A stretch of DNA of 46,344 nucleotides, from assembly GCF_028287845.1 (NCBI RefSeq), contig NZ_JAQBOW010000104.1, positions 1 to 46,344 of the forward strand, read 5' to 3'. Made by a program: the position numbers and the translations under genes. The notes under the pieces were generated by a model that ran no database searches, was not told the origin of the DNA, and worked only from the letters and a program-made list of their open reading frames with translations. This stretch comes from Mucilaginibacter sp. GTDB lineage: Bacteria; Bacteroidota; Bacteroidia; Sphingobacteriales; Sphingobacteriaceae. This document shows, in pieces, positions 24,635 to 33,882 of this stretch; the stretch's first letter is position 1; every line of letters starts with the position of its first letter.

Positions 24635-25450
24635 TCAAAGCGGTTCATGTGATTTTACTTTATATTGAGCTGTAAAAAACCGAATCAATTCCGGTGCAAG
24701 CACTTTTTCAGAAACATTATGCGTTTGTCCTTTTAAAACCCTGTGCTGCCCGTTTTGCAGTTTTTCTGCTACTGCGTGTGCGGCCTTGCGGAGCATATCT
24801 GGGCTCTTCTCTCCGGCAATTGCTATTGCGGGGATGGTTATTGCCGATATTTGTTTAGCTGGCATGGAACCATCGCCCATTATTTCTGCATCATAGGGCA
24901 ATGAGCCGGCATTGGCTTTCATTTTTGACCAGTTTGGAGTAAGCCTTAAAATAAATGCTATGATGGACGGAACACCGATCACTTGGGTCAGGTAGTATTT
25001 GGCGGCATCGCCTTTTAAGCCCTCTGCTATCATTAACTGTAGTTTTTCTACATAACCGGCCGGCGGTTCTTTATATTTTCCATCGATATTAAACGGTGGT
25101 TCGTAAAGTGCCAGTTGGGTTATATTGAGGCCAGCAGCAACGGCTTTAAGCGCAAGTACCGCGCCAGAGGAAATGCCAAATAAAAAGGCCGATCCCCCTG
25201 CCTCATTGAGCAATGCCTGTATATCATCAATTTCTTTTTGAACTGTGTAGGGTGGGGTATCTCCACTTTCGCCGCGTGCCCTGCGGTCATAAGTAAACAC
25301 TGTAAAGCTTTCGGCTAATAAAGGAGCAAGTTTTGGCATAGGGCCAAAATCCTTACTACAAAAGGCACCGTCTACCAGTATCAGCGCGGGGCCACTGCCT
25401 GCTTTGTTGTAAGCTATGCCGGTGCCATCTTTTGAGGTTACAAAATCCAT
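24635..25450 (-). CDS. Alpha/beta hydrolase
   Basis: A 271-residue alpha/beta-hydrolase-fold enzyme without a signal peptide. The nucleophile elbow is GISSG with Ser in GxSxG near residue 94, preceded by the strand FLF and the oxyanion region DGAFCSKDFG. A catalytic acid and the C-terminal His in GQTHNVSEK follow. The substrate is not predictable. It is the last gene of the ArsR-led operon, 9 bases after the VOC gene. Confidence 0.87.
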   Translation of the reverse strand: MDFVTSKDGTGIAYNKAGSGPALILVDGAFCSKDFGPMPKLAPLLAESFTVFTYDRRARGESGDTPPYTVQKEIDDIQALLNEAGGSAFLFGISSGAVLALKAVAAGLNITQLALYEPPFNIDGKYKEPPAGYVEKLQLMIAEGLKGDAAKYYLTQVIGVPSIIAFILRLTPNWSKMKANAGSLPYDAEIMGDGSMPAKQISAITIPAIAIAGEKSPDMLRKAAHAVAEKLQNGQHRVLKGQTHNVSEKVLAPELIRFFTAQYKVKSHEPL

Positions 25451-25459
25451 CTCTGATCT

Positions 25460-25786
25460 TTATTTTTGGTGAAGGCATAAACTATTCCCATCCAAATCTT
25501 TTAGCCACGCAAACCTGCCCCAGGGCGTTTCATCAATTTCCCCCATTGTTATTCCTTTCTCCTTTAATTCCTTAACTTCTGTTTCAATATCATCGGTTTC
25601 ACAAATAATTCCCTGGAAGTTTGCGAGTGATATTGTGACACCCTGGCCGGGCAGCCCCAACTGGATCCATGTTTGACCATGCTCCATAGGAGCTTCCGCT
25701 ATGATTTCAAAACCGAGTTTCATATAAAACTCTTTTGCTTTTTGCTGATCGGCTACCGGGATCATAATGATTTCAATCGCTTTCAT
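25460..25786 (-). CDS. VOC family protein (glyoxalase/bleomycin-resistance fold)
   Basis: A 108-residue single-domain VOC protein. It opens with the beta-alpha motif IEIIMIPVADQQKAKEFYMK, followed by GFEIIAEAPM, and ends with the strand pattern FAWLKDLDGNSLCLHQ, in which D, N and H are typical. Members include dioxygenases, isomerases and drug-binding proteins. Its place between an SRPBCC gene and a hydrolase gene in an ArsR-controlled operon is frequently seen in this kind of cluster. Confidence 0.88.
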   Translation of the reverse strand: MKAIEIIMIPVADQQKAKEFYMKLGFEIIAEAPMEHGQTWIQLGLPGQGVTISLANFQGIICETDDIETEVKELKEKGITMGEIDETPWGRFAWLKDLDGNSLCLHQK

Positions 25787-25804
25787 ATTTTTAAATTTAT
25801 TGGT

Positions 25805-26290
25805 TTAATTTATTTCAAGAACGAGTTGTTCGGCCAAACGGTCAAAACTTTGGTTCCAGCCTAACTCCATTCCCTGGCATGATGTACTAAACTCCGGGCT
25901 TGTTTTGATAATGGCTACATTCATTACTAGCTTTGTTTTCCCTTTTTCTTCAGTAAGGGTAACAATATGTAACACCTCCAGCCCGGCATTTCCATGTTGA
26001 TCTTTGGTGGTTGTAAAAACAAGCCGGTAAGGTGCATTGATCTCATTAAACAAGCCCGTTACATGTATCACCTGACCATCCCCGGTTTGCATCATGATTT
26101 TGATCGATCCGCCTGGTCTTACATCCATTTCACATGCGGGATTGGTATTGTTTTTAGGCCCCCACCACCTGGCCAAATATTCCGGGTTGGTCCACATACT
26201 AAATACCAGATCAATAGGCGCCTCAAAAATGCGGGTGATCAACACCTCTTGTTTTGCAGGAGCATTTACGCGTTCATTGTTATTTAGCAT
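25805..26290 (-). CDS. SRPBCC / AHSA1 domain protein
   Basis: A 161-residue START-like protein of the AHSA1 group. The family pattern is clear: ITRIFEAPIDLVFSMWTNPEYL, then ARWWGPK, then MDVRPGGSIKIMMQ, and near the end GMELGWNQSFDRLAEQL. Such proteins bind hydrophobic ligands in a deep cavity. The start overlaps the end of the ArsR gene by 11 bases, so translation is probably coupled. ArsR-AHSA1 pairs are a common bacterial module of unknown physiological ligand. Confidence 0.9.
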   Translation of the reverse strand: MLNNNERVNAPAKQEVLITRIFEAPIDLVFSMWTNPEYLARWWGPKNNTNPACEMDVRPGGSIKIMMQTGDGQVIHVTGLFNEINAPYRLVFTTTKDQHGNAGLEVLHIVTLTEEKGKTKLVMNVAIIKTSPEFSTSCQGMELGWNQSFDRLAEQLVLEIN

Positions 26291-26615
26291 CTTCTTTGTT
26301 TTTAGCTTGTAATTCTTTTAATAGTTTTTCCATTGCATCGAATTTATCATTCCAAAACGCAGCGTATTGGTTTAGCCAATCCCAAACTTCGCCAAGCTTT
26401 TCCATCCTGGCCTCGCAATACCGTTCTCTGCCTTTTTGATTTACTATTACAAGGCCACATTCTGTCAATATCTTTATATGTTGGGATACAGCAGACCGGG
26501 TAATATCAAAATGCGCTGCTACCTGGTTAAGATTTAGCTGATTATCAGCCAGCATACCCAATATAGCCCTCCTGTTCGGATCAGCAATTGCCTGAAATAC
26601 GTCTCTTCTAATCAT
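26280..26615 (-). CDS. ArsR family transcriptional repressor
   Basis: A 111-residue winged-helix regulator of the ArsR family. It shows the standard start DVFQAIADPNRRAILGML, the recognition helix TRSAVSQHIKILTECGL, and the wing with KGRERYCEA. The metal-binding ELCVCDL motif of the arsenic sensors is absent, so the signal is not obviously a metal. The ATG at 26615 was chosen; two codons upstream there is only a TTG. A long dyad operator sits 15 bases upstream. Confidence 0.9.
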   Translation of the reverse strand: MIRRDVFQAIADPNRRAILGMLADNQLNLNQVAAHFDITRSAVSQHIKILTECGLVIVNQKGRERYCEARMEKLGEVWDWLNQYAAFWNDKFDAMEKLLKELQAKNKEDAK

Positions 26616-26630
26616 TTGCAATTATTGTGT

Positions 26631-26668
26631 AAGTGAATGCTTACAAATTTATAGGTAAGTATTCACTT
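26631..26668 (-). promoter_or_regulatory. Dyad operator of the ArsR operon
   Basis: A 38-base dyad: AAGTGAAT-g-CTTAC at 26631-26644 and GTAAG-t-ATTCACTT at 26655-26668 are exact reverse complements in 13 of 13 paired bases plus one central mismatch. It lies 16 bases upstream of the ArsR start. The rest of the 348-base gap up to the TonB receptor (26616-26963) shows no gene; it is AT-rich and holds a weak TTTCTTTG box at 26905-26912 for the receptor gene. Confidence 0.75.
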
Positions 26669-26963
26669 GCGCAAATTTATTTTTTGGACTATTGATGCCA
26701 ACGTTGCAGGTGTAAAAAAGGACAGTCTGGATCTGCGCTTATCATCAGTACACATCGAGGCAGCATTACGTATTTGTTAATTAAGAATTAATTTAAAAGT
26801 AGTTATCATAGGCAATTATACCCTAAATGTTAACTCAAAAAAACCATTGTATTAAGTAATTACTATTGGTCAAAAAAATCAGATTTGCTACAGAATTGAG
26901 GGGGTTTCTTTGCGTTTTACCACGCATAATAGTGAAACTTTTTACATCATCATCTCCTCATTC

Positions 26964-29858
26964 ATGAATATAACTTTACTGCCCAAACCATATTTTTTAT
27001 TAATTCTTCTACTTACGGGTCTGTGCTATTCATCATTCGCCCAAACTATAAAAGGCCATGTTTCTGATTCTAAAACCGGGGAAACACTAATTGGTGCAAC
27101 AGTACATATTGAACATGGTAATACCATTCTTAATACCCCGGTTAAACTGGATGGTACCTACACATTTAACAACGTACCTGCCGGAAGCTATAAGTTACAG
27201 GTAAGTTATATTAGCTATAAAACCACTAAAGAATACATAGTAGAGGCTGAAAAAGGTAAGGTAACTGTTCTAAACGTAGCTATGATTGATAACTCTACCT
27301 CACTTAATGAGGTAGCAATTATTGAGTACGCCAGTAAAGAAACAGATAACTCTGCCCGCAACGCAGAAAAAATTGCCAATAATACCATGAATGTGGTTTC
27401 GGCCAGTTCTATCGCCTTATCGCCGGATGTACTGGTATCAAATGTGCTTAGCAGGGTTTCGGGTATATCTGTAGACAGGGGCAATACCGGCGACGCGCAG
27501 CATGCCATCATCCGCGGGATGGATAAACAATACAATACTACTTTAATAAACGGAGTTAAAATTCCAAGTCCGGACAATAAAAACAGGTATGTACCACTTG
27601 ATATTTTCCCGGCCGACCTGGTTGAAAAAATTGAAATATCCAAATCGCTTACGCCGGATATGGAAGGCGATGCTTCGGGCGGTGTAATTAACCTGGTAAT
27701 GAAAACTGCGCCCAGCCATTTAAGGGTAGAGGGCTATTTAAGCACCGGTTATAGCCAGTTGTTTCTTGACAGGGGCTTTAGCAGTTTTAACGCAAGCACT
27801 GTACACTCCAAAGCACCCGGCGAATCATTGCCGCCATTGGGCTACGCGTCTATCAGTGATTTTCCATATCAGAACCTGGTTACTAAAACCGGCAACGCGC
27901 CGCCAAATGCCAACGCAAGTTTAACCATAGGCGACCGTTTTTTGAATAACAAATTAGGTGTGATTTTTTCTGGAACTTATGAGAATACCTATGCAGGCAG
28001 CAATAGTTTTGTTATCGTTCAGACAAATACAGTAGGGCCTGCGCCCGATGCTAATTCGCAAAACCAGGAAACAAATTTTCAAAGTTCTTACAACCGTATG
28101 TATTCATCGCAAATTGACAGGCTGGGTACCATAGCATCAATTGACTATAAGTTTGACAACAATAACTCTATTAACTTATTTGCTACCTACCTGCAATTGA
28201 ATGAACACCGGGTACGTGAAACCGAAAATTTTGTATATGGCGGTTATTCATATCAGGGTTATCATTACACCAATGGTATAGATAACTTAACAGAGACTCG
28301 TACCGACCTGCAAAGTATTTTTAATACAACACTAAAAGGCAAACATAAAATATCCAACGCGTTTTCTTTCGACTGGACATTGGCAAAGTCTGAAGCGACA
28401 CACAAACAACCTGATATTGCCGAATTTAAAACATCATACAATACCAGCCCGGGTCCCGGCGGAACCAATCAACCTACGCCCGGCGATCTTAATAGTTCTA
28501 CCTATGTAGCGACTTCTATAGTTACCGGCCCGGTATTGTTAGGTGATGAATCAAGAGTATGGACACATAATACAGATAAGGATGTCTCAGGCTATTTAAA
28601 CCTGCATTATGATACCAAAATATTTGGCCGTAAGGCATTATTCTCTGCCGGTGCAATGGCAAGACATAAAACACGCGACAATTTTGTTGATAGTTATAAA
28701 TTGAACCACGGATCTGACCCGGGCTCTATAACATCTGATGAGGTGTTTGTTTCTGTACCGGCCTCAACTTTTACATTTAACTCGCCTGATTATGCCCGCG
28801 GCTCATCTTACTCTGATCCGGGAGTATACACCTTTACCGAAAATATCCAGGGTGCATACGGTATGTTAAAATATTTTGTAAATGATCATTTTGATATGAT
28901 ATTTGGTTTAAGGGAAGAGAAAACTTACCAGTCCTATCTTTCACAATTACCAGTAACATTCCCGGGCAAAACGGCTACTTTTAATTATACCGATTATTTG
29001 CCTAGCATCAATGTAAAATACGCATTAACAGATAACCAGGCCATAAGGGCATCGTATTTTACATCCATATTGAGGCCCGCATTTGCAGACCTTATTCCCT
29101 ATCCTGATCAAACAGTTGACGGAAATATAACCATGGGTAATCCATACCTGCAACATACTACTATAAATAATTACGATGTAAGATATGAGTTTTTTCCCGG
29201 TGTTTTTGATGAGTTTATGGTTGGGGGTTTTTATAAATACCTAATCAATCCAATTGAGCAAACGTATACTACAAGTCAGTTTGGCGCCACGCTGGCCCTT
29301 ATGCCGGTTAACCTGGGCAACGCGCATAATTACGGGGCAGAGTTTGTAGCTAAAAAATTCTTTGGCAACATTGGTGCATCTGTTAATTATACCTATACGC
29401 AATCGCTTGTTACCACACCAAAAGAGATAGATGTTATTAATCAAACTTCTATAACTTATCACAATCAAACCAGGCCATTACAGGGGCAGGCAGATCACAT
29501 AGGCAATGTTTCTTTGCTTTATAAAGACACCAAAAACGGGCTGGATGCCCAACTGGCCCTGGCTTATACGGGGCAAAGAATTGCTGCAGTATCAAAATAT
29601 TATAACCTGGACACTTGGGAAAAAGCCAGCCTTAACCTCGACTTTTCTGCTCAAAAAACATTTGGCGGGCGCTACATACTTTTTGTAAAAGCAAATAACC
29701 TCCTAAATACACCGTACGAATTATTTATCAAGCAAAATAACACCTATAACAATACCGGCATTTTAAAATATCCTCACCAGGAAAGCCCCAACTATACTAC
29801 GGTGGAATATGATCAATACTATGCCCGATACAGTTTAGGCTTCCGTTTTAAATTCTAA
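26964..29858 (+). CDS. TonB-dependent receptor with carboxypeptidase-regulatory domain
   Basis: A 964-residue outer-membrane receptor. A signal peptide ends near LCYSSFAQ (residues 20-27), followed by a carboxypeptidase-regulatory-like domain (about 28-105, GHVSDSKTGETLIGATVHI), a plug domain (about 120-255, with RGMDKQYNTTLINGVKIP and SLTPDMEGDASGGVINL) and a barrel ending in YARYSLGFRFKF. The plug resembles the TonB-Xanth-Caul receptor group more than SusC, and no SusD gene follows. The ATG at 26964 was chosen because the signal peptide begins there; the longer frame starts with a TTG. The three following genes encode surface-type proteins, so the receptor probably imports a product made by them. 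Confidence 0.9.
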   Translation: MNITLLPKPYFLLILLLTGLCYSSFAQTIKGHVSDSKTGETLIGATVHIEHGNTILNTPVKLDGTYTFNNVPAGSYKLQVSYISYKTTKEYIVEAEKGKVTVLNVAMIDNSTSLNEVAIIEYASKETDNSARNAEKIANNTMNVVSASSIALSPDVLVSNVLSRVSGISVDRGNTGDAQHAIIRGMDKQYNTTLINGVKIPSPDNKNRYVPLDIFPADLVEKIEISKSLTPDMEGDASGGVINLVMKTAPSHLRVEGYLSTGYSQLFLDRGFSSFNASTVHSKAPGESLPPLGYASISDFPYQNLVTKTGNAPPNANASLTIGDRFLNNKLGVIFSGTYENTYAGSNSFVIVQTNTVGPAPDANSQNQETNFQSSYNRMYSSQIDRLGTIASIDYKFDNNNSINLFATYLQLNEHRVRETENFVYGGYSYQGYHYTNGIDNLTETRTDLQSIFNTTLKGKHKISNAFSFDWTLAKSEATHKQPDIAEFKTSYNTSPGPGGTNQPTPGDLNSSTYVATSIVTGPVLLGDESRVWTHNTDKDVSGYLNLHYDTKIFGRKALFSAGAMARHKTRDNFVDSYKLNHGSDPGSITSDEVFVSVPASTFTFNSPDYARGSSYSDPGVYTFTENIQGAYGMLKYFVNDHFDMIFGLREEKTYQSYLSQLPVTFPGKTATFNYTDYLPSINVKYALTDNQAIRASYFTSILRPAFADLIPYPDQTVDGNITMGNPYLQHTTINNYDVRYEFFPGVFDEFMVGGFYKYLINPIEQTYTTSQFGATLALMPVNLGNAHNYGAEFVAKKFFGNIGASVNYTYTQSLVTTPKEIDVINQTSITYHNQTRPLQGQADHIGNVSLLYKDTKNGLDAQLALAYTGQRIAAVSKYYNLDTWEKASLNLDFSAQKTFGGRYILFVKANNLLNTPYELFIKQNNTYNNTGILKYPHQESPNYTTVEYDQYYARYSLGFRFKF

Positions 29859-29898
29859 ATTAAATCAATAAAAATCAAAACAATTAATTAAATCAGCT

Positions 29899-31347
29899 AT
29901 GAAAAAATTACACATCATTACGTTATGCCTGGCGCTTTTCGCGCTTGCATCGTGCAGTAAGAAAACTGATACCGCGGTAATATCGGCTCCGCTATACCAG
30001 GTGGGAAAATCAATTAGTAACTCGGGTACTTTGGCGGCCGGAACCTATAAAGGTACCATGCTTGCAGGCCAAACTTATACCGTTGGCGGCGATATTACCA
30101 TTAATGCAGGCGATACCCTGTTAATTCAAAAAGGAGTAAAAGTAAACATGACTAATGGCGCTAATTTTATTGTAAACGGCACCCTTATCAGCTTAGGTAC
30201 AAGTGATGCCCCTGTTACTATTACAGATCCAAGGAGATCAAAAACTACAGGCCCATCTACAGTAGCTACCGATTCGACTTACAAAGGCGGCTGGGGCGGT
30301 ATATATTGCAGCAATACCAGTAAACTGGTAGTTATTAAATGGACCCACCTTGATTTTGGCGGCGCGGCTTTAAAAGCGCTTCCGTTCCCTGCAGCAGCCG
30401 GATTGGCCGCAGGTAATCAATATATCCTGTTTTTTGAAAACCCTAACGGTGTATTTATATTAGAAGATTCATGGTTATATGGCTCGCCTGATGATGCTAC
30501 CCGTTTTTACGGCGGTTATTTAAATATCATGAGAAACACTATGGAAAAATGCGGCGGTATTGGCGGCGACGGTTTTAACGCGAAAGGCAGCGCCATTGGT
30601 AATATGGCTTATAACCTGATTATCGGCGGTGCAACCAATGGTACAAAATCTGCCAGCGATGGCACCCTTGGTGGTCCGTGCCAGTTTACCATGTACAATA
30701 ACACTTATGTTAACGATGGTTTTAGAAATACCGGCGTTTATGGCGCAAGAAGCGGTTCTGTTGAGATTGAAAATAATTCAAGGGCGTTGGTTTACAACAA
30801 TTTGATAGTTGACTGTGATTTTGGTGTACGTATTGCAGGCGGTCCTGGTGGCGCAAAAGTTTACCTGGCCGATACCCTGGCCAATACAACAGGCCCTATT
30901 TACAAGACGGCTTATGGCTACAATTATTATTATGTTGATAATGCAGCACAGGCAAATCAAATTGTACCAACAAGTGTTGCCCAGCCGGTAGTTACACATC
31001 CGCAGGCAACCGATATTCCAAACATGGCAGCTTTCCTGGGCTCTTCTTATACTTTTGGAATGGTTTATGATGGCACCTCGTTGGTAGCAAAAGGCAATCC
31101 GTTATTTGTTAACTACCCGCTTCCGGCTGCTAATAACTTCTGGGTTACCCAGGCATCTGTTGATGGTTTTAATTTCCGTCTGCAGGCAAGTTCACCGGCA
31201 GCAGGTAAAGGAACAACTAATGCCAACCTGATTAAACCGATTACTACAGGTATCCCAATCGATCCTGTTTTTGGAGCAACTGAAATCACAGCTCCCGGCA
31301 AAGATATGGGTTGCTACCAATTAGATGGTACAGGTAACCACCACTAA
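29899..31347 (+). CDS. Right-handed beta-helix lipoprotein
   Basis: A 482-residue lipoprotein with signal MKKLHIITLCLALFALASC. The mature protein has repeated short strands with the rhythm of a right-handed parallel beta-helix, for example GDITINAGDTLLIQKGVKVN, IVNGTLISLG, LGGPCQFTMYNNTYVND and VYNNLIVDCDFGVRIAG. This fold is used by polysaccharide lyases and hydrolases and by adhesive surface proteins, but no catalytic site was identified. It follows the TonB receptor by 40 bases. A hairpin that looks like a terminator lies just after it. Confidence 0.78.
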   Translation: MKKLHIITLCLALFALASCSKKTDTAVISAPLYQVGKSISNSGTLAAGTYKGTMLAGQTYTVGGDITINAGDTLLIQKGVKVNMTNGANFIVNGTLISLGTSDAPVTITDPRRSKTTGPSTVATDSTYKGGWGGIYCSNTSKLVVIKWTHLDFGGAALKALPFPAAAGLAAGNQYILFFENPNGVFILEDSWLYGSPDDATRFYGGYLNIMRNTMEKCGGIGGDGFNAKGSAIGNMAYNLIIGGATNGTKSASDGTLGGPCQFTMYNNTYVNDGFRNTGVYGARSGSVEIENNSRALVYNNLIVDCDFGVRIAGGPGGAKVYLADTLANTTGPIYKTAYGYNYYYVDNAAQANQIVPTSVAQPVVTHPQATDIPNMAAFLGSSYTFGMVYDGTSLVAKGNPLFVNYPLPAANNFWVTQASVDGFNFRLQASSPAAGKGTTNANLIKPITTGIPIDPVFGATEITAPGKDMGCYQLDGTGNHH

Positions 31348-31362
31348 TACTAATTTAATAGT

Positions 31363-32385
31363 ATGATTTTTAATATAACGATCCCTTTTAGTAGCAAATT
31401 GGCTATTAAAATGGGATCGTTATGTTTTTTAATGCTATTCCTATTTTCCTGTAAAAAATCCGGAATTTCAACTATCCCCATAAAGGACAGTACGGTAACC
31501 ATCCCCCCACCGGTAACGGTAAATTTTTTAACACCGGGGTACGATCCTTCATCATTAGAGACTACTCAACTATTTAACCCGATACCTGTTACCAATAATC
31601 TTTTCAGGAAAGATTTGCTCGAGATATCGGGCGTAGCAGCAAGCCGGATGAATGCCGGAATATTATATATACATAATGATAGCGGCAACCCAAACCAGGT
31701 TTATTTAACTGATGGGAGCGGTACTGATAATGGCACTCTTACACTTACTCCCGTGGGTAACCGCGATTGGGAGGATATTGCCGTAGGCCCCGGCCCTGAT
31801 GCCGGGAAAAGTTATGTATATGTAGGCGATATTGGCGATAATGATTTAAAATACAGTTCTGTATTTGTTTATCGTTTTCCGGAGCCTGACCTGACCGGAA
31901 AGACCCTGCCGTTTGTTTCATCGGTCGCAACGGTTGACCAGATACAGTTAAAATACCCAGATGGGCCGCGCAATGCTGAAACGCTGATAGTAGACCCGCT
32001 TACTAAAGACATTTACATCATTAGCAAAGAAAGTAACCAGGCAAAAATATATGTTGCCCGGTACCCGCAAAGCACAACCGCTGTTACTACATTAACGCCA
32101 ATAGCCCAATTGCTTTTTAACAAAGCTACAGGCGGCGATATATCACCGGATGGTACAGAAATTTTATTACGCAGTAATGAATTAGTGTGGTATTGGAAAC
32201 TTCCGGCAAATACAAGTATATCTGCCGGTTTAATTACTAAGCCACAACATGCGCCCTTTATTAACAACGAGCCACAAGGCGAAGGCATTTGCTTTGCCGC
32301 AGATGGCACGGGCTATTACACCGATACGGAAGTAAAGGGATACACGGGTAAGCTGGCCACCATATCTTATTATAAAAGAAAATAA
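31363..32385 (+). CDS. Beta-propeller lipoprotein, phytase-like fold (uncertain)
   Basis: A 340-residue lipoprotein with Cys at residue 30 (FLFSCKK). The mature part looks like a beta-propeller: LLEISGVAASRMNAGILYIH, NRDWEDIAVGPG, YVYVGDIGDNDL, AETLIVDPLTKDIYIISKE and TGGDISPDGTEILLRS follow a regular blade pattern. The pattern recalls phytase-like or esterase-like propellers, but the activity is not established. The start is uncertain: ATG 31363 gives a signal peptide with basic residues, but a terminator-like hairpin (31375-31423) lies inside that region, and ATG 31411 is within its right arm. It is 11 bases before the metallophosphoesterase gene. Confidence 0.72.
   Translation: MIFNITIPFSSKLAIKMGSLCFLMLFLFSCKKSGISTIPIKDSTVTIPPPVTVNFLTPGYDPSSLETTQLFNPIPVTNNLFRKDLLEISGVAASRMNAGILYIHNDSGNPNQVYLTDGSGTDNGTLTLTPVGNRDWEDIAVGPGPDAGKSYVYVGDIGDNDLKYSSVFVYRFPEPDLTGKTLPFVSSVATVDQIQLKYPDGPRNAETLIVDPLTKDIYIISKESNQAKIYVARYPQSTTAVTTLTPIAQLLFNKATGGDISPDGTEILLRSNELVWYWKLPANTSISAGLITKPQHAPFINNEPQGEGICFAADGTGYYTDTEVKGYTGKLATISYYKRK
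31375..31430 (+). terminator. Terminator-like hairpin overlapping a gene start
   Basis: ATAACGATCCCTTTTA (31375-31390) pairs with TAAAATGGGATCGTTAT (31407-31423) with one bulge, extended by TAGC/GCTA, and is followed by GTTTTTT. It looks like a classical rho-independent terminator for the beta-helix lipoprotein gene, yet it lies within the first 60 bases of the next gene and contains an in-frame ATG at 31411. Confidence 0.75.
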
Positions 32386-32396
32386 CTCCTTGTTTT

Positions 32397-33566
32397 ATGC
32401 AATATCAATTTAAAAATATAGTAAAAGCCATTTTCCTTGGCTTAATAATTAGCTTAACCTGCCTTAAACCGGCAGAAAGCCAGGTTATACAGATGGTATA
32501 CACCTCTGACGCGCACTACGCGCTTACCCGTAAAAACTTCCAGGGCGCTACCAACGTAAGTGCCAAGATGGTAAATGCCGCCATGATAAAAAAAATAAAT
32601 GCGGTGCCGCAGCTAATTTTACCGGCAGACGATGGTGTAAGCTCGGGCGAAAAAGTAGCAGCGGTTGATTACCTGATCCAGACCGGCGATATTGCTAACC
32701 GGATGGAGATACCCTACCAAAGCGCTGCAGCCAGTTGGGCACAGTTCTCTGAAGATTATATGCATAGCGTAACGTTAAAAGATCATCAGGATAAACCGGC
32801 AAAACTTTTACTGGCCCCGGGTAATCATGATATTTCAAATGCTATAGGTTCAAGCAAGCTGATGAACCCCAAAACCGATCCTACATCTATGGTGCAGATA
32901 TACAATCTGATGATGAAACCGGCCCAGCTTAAAACCAACGAAAATTATAACTACGCTACTGATAAGGTCAACTATTCATTAAACGTAAAGGGTATACATT
33001 TAATGTTTATTACGTTATGGCCCGATTCGGCTGAACGGATATGGATGCAAAAGGACTTGGAGAACGTTGCTAAAACAACACCTGTTATTGTTTTTTGCCA
33101 TGACCAGCCAACGTCCGAATCAAAACATTTTACCAACCCATTGCCGCCTTACAATATGACCGCCGACAACAAATTTGAAAACCTTACTACCGAACATTAT
33201 AAAGAAGGAACAGTTGCCGCAAAGGAAGATGACGCGACCAATATTGAACAGCGCGGCTGGGTTAAGTTTTTAAAACTGCACCCCAATATCAAAGCTTATT
33301 TTCATGGCAATAGCAATTGGAACGAATTTTATGTTTATAGCGGCCCCGATCATGACGTCGCGCTTAATACGTTCCGGGTAGACTCGCCCATGAAAGGCGA
33401 TTACTCATCAAAGGATGAAACCAAATTGTCTTTTCAATTAATATCGCTCGATCCGGCAAAGCAGGAATTAACCGTAAGAGAATGTTTATGGGATACAGAA
33501 CCCACTAACCCCGCATCAAAAACAGTTTTTGGCAGCTCAAAAACAGTATCGCTTAAAGTGCAGTAG
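32397..33566 (+). CDS. Secreted calcineurin-like metallophosphoesterase
   Basis: A 389-residue phosphoesterase with a signal peptide (AIFLGLIISLTCLKPAESQ). Metal-binding motifs in order are TSDAH (D38, H40), TGDIANR (D98), PGNHD (N143, H144), FCHDQ and a late FHGNSN. This order is that of calcineurin-like phosphoesterases, which act on phosphate monoesters or diesters. It is the last gene of the receptor/beta-helix/propeller set and lies 11 bases after the propeller gene. Export of the enzyme beside a TonB receptor suggests release of a phosphorylated nutrient outside or in the periplasm; this is inference. Confidence 0.85.
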   Translation: MQYQFKNIVKAIFLGLIISLTCLKPAESQVIQMVYTSDAHYALTRKNFQGATNVSAKMVNAAMIKKINAVPQLILPADDGVSSGEKVAAVDYLIQTGDIANRMEIPYQSAAASWAQFSEDYMHSVTLKDHQDKPAKLLLAPGNHDISNAIGSSKLMNPKTDPTSMVQIYNLMMKPAQLKTNENYNYATDKVNYSLNVKGIHLMFITLWPDSAERIWMQKDLENVAKTTPVIVFCHDQPTSESKHFTNPLPPYNMTADNKFENLTTEHYKEGTVAAKEDDATNIEQRGWVKFLKLHPNIKAYFHGNSNWNEFYVYSGPDHDVALNTFRVDSPMKGDYSSKDETKLSFQLISLDPAKQELTVRECLWDTEPTNPASKTVFGSSKTVSLKVQ

Positions 33567-33882
33567 GGGATATTAGCAATCTCTGCGTAGGTAAGTCGTT
33601 TATATGGCGTCGCCACGCTCATGCCTCGTTCGCAATAATGGGGTTGTGTCTTGTACTGTCTCGTACTGTCCCAACTGTCTTGTAATTTATTTTACAAGGC
33701 AGACAAGACAGTACGAGACAGTTTGTTACCTCGACCCATCACCACTGCTTTCTGCTCTCTCTTTGATTATAATCCGGGGCTAAAAAACATGCCTTAAAAT
33801 AAAACTTCATGCAATTATTAGTTAAAACAACTTGCTATATGGTTTGTAGTAACTGTACACAAACTTAATAAGAGAAGAAACA
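33567..33882. repeat. Intergenic stretch with ACTGTCTCGTACTGTC palindrome (33655-33722)
   Basis: No gene is seen in these 316 bases. ACTGTCTCGTACTGTC at 33655-33670 and its exact complement at 33707-33722 form a perfect 16-base inverted repeat, with an inner pair CTTGTAA (33679-33685) and TTACAAG (33692-33698). A half copy lies at 34261-34296. The remaining bases should hold the promoter of the small secreted protein gene. Confidence 0.75.

Noticed and set aside
26964..29858. Classical SusC/SusD polysaccharide utilisation locus
   Set aside because: No SusD-like gene follows the receptor, and no glycoside hydrolase is present in the next genes.
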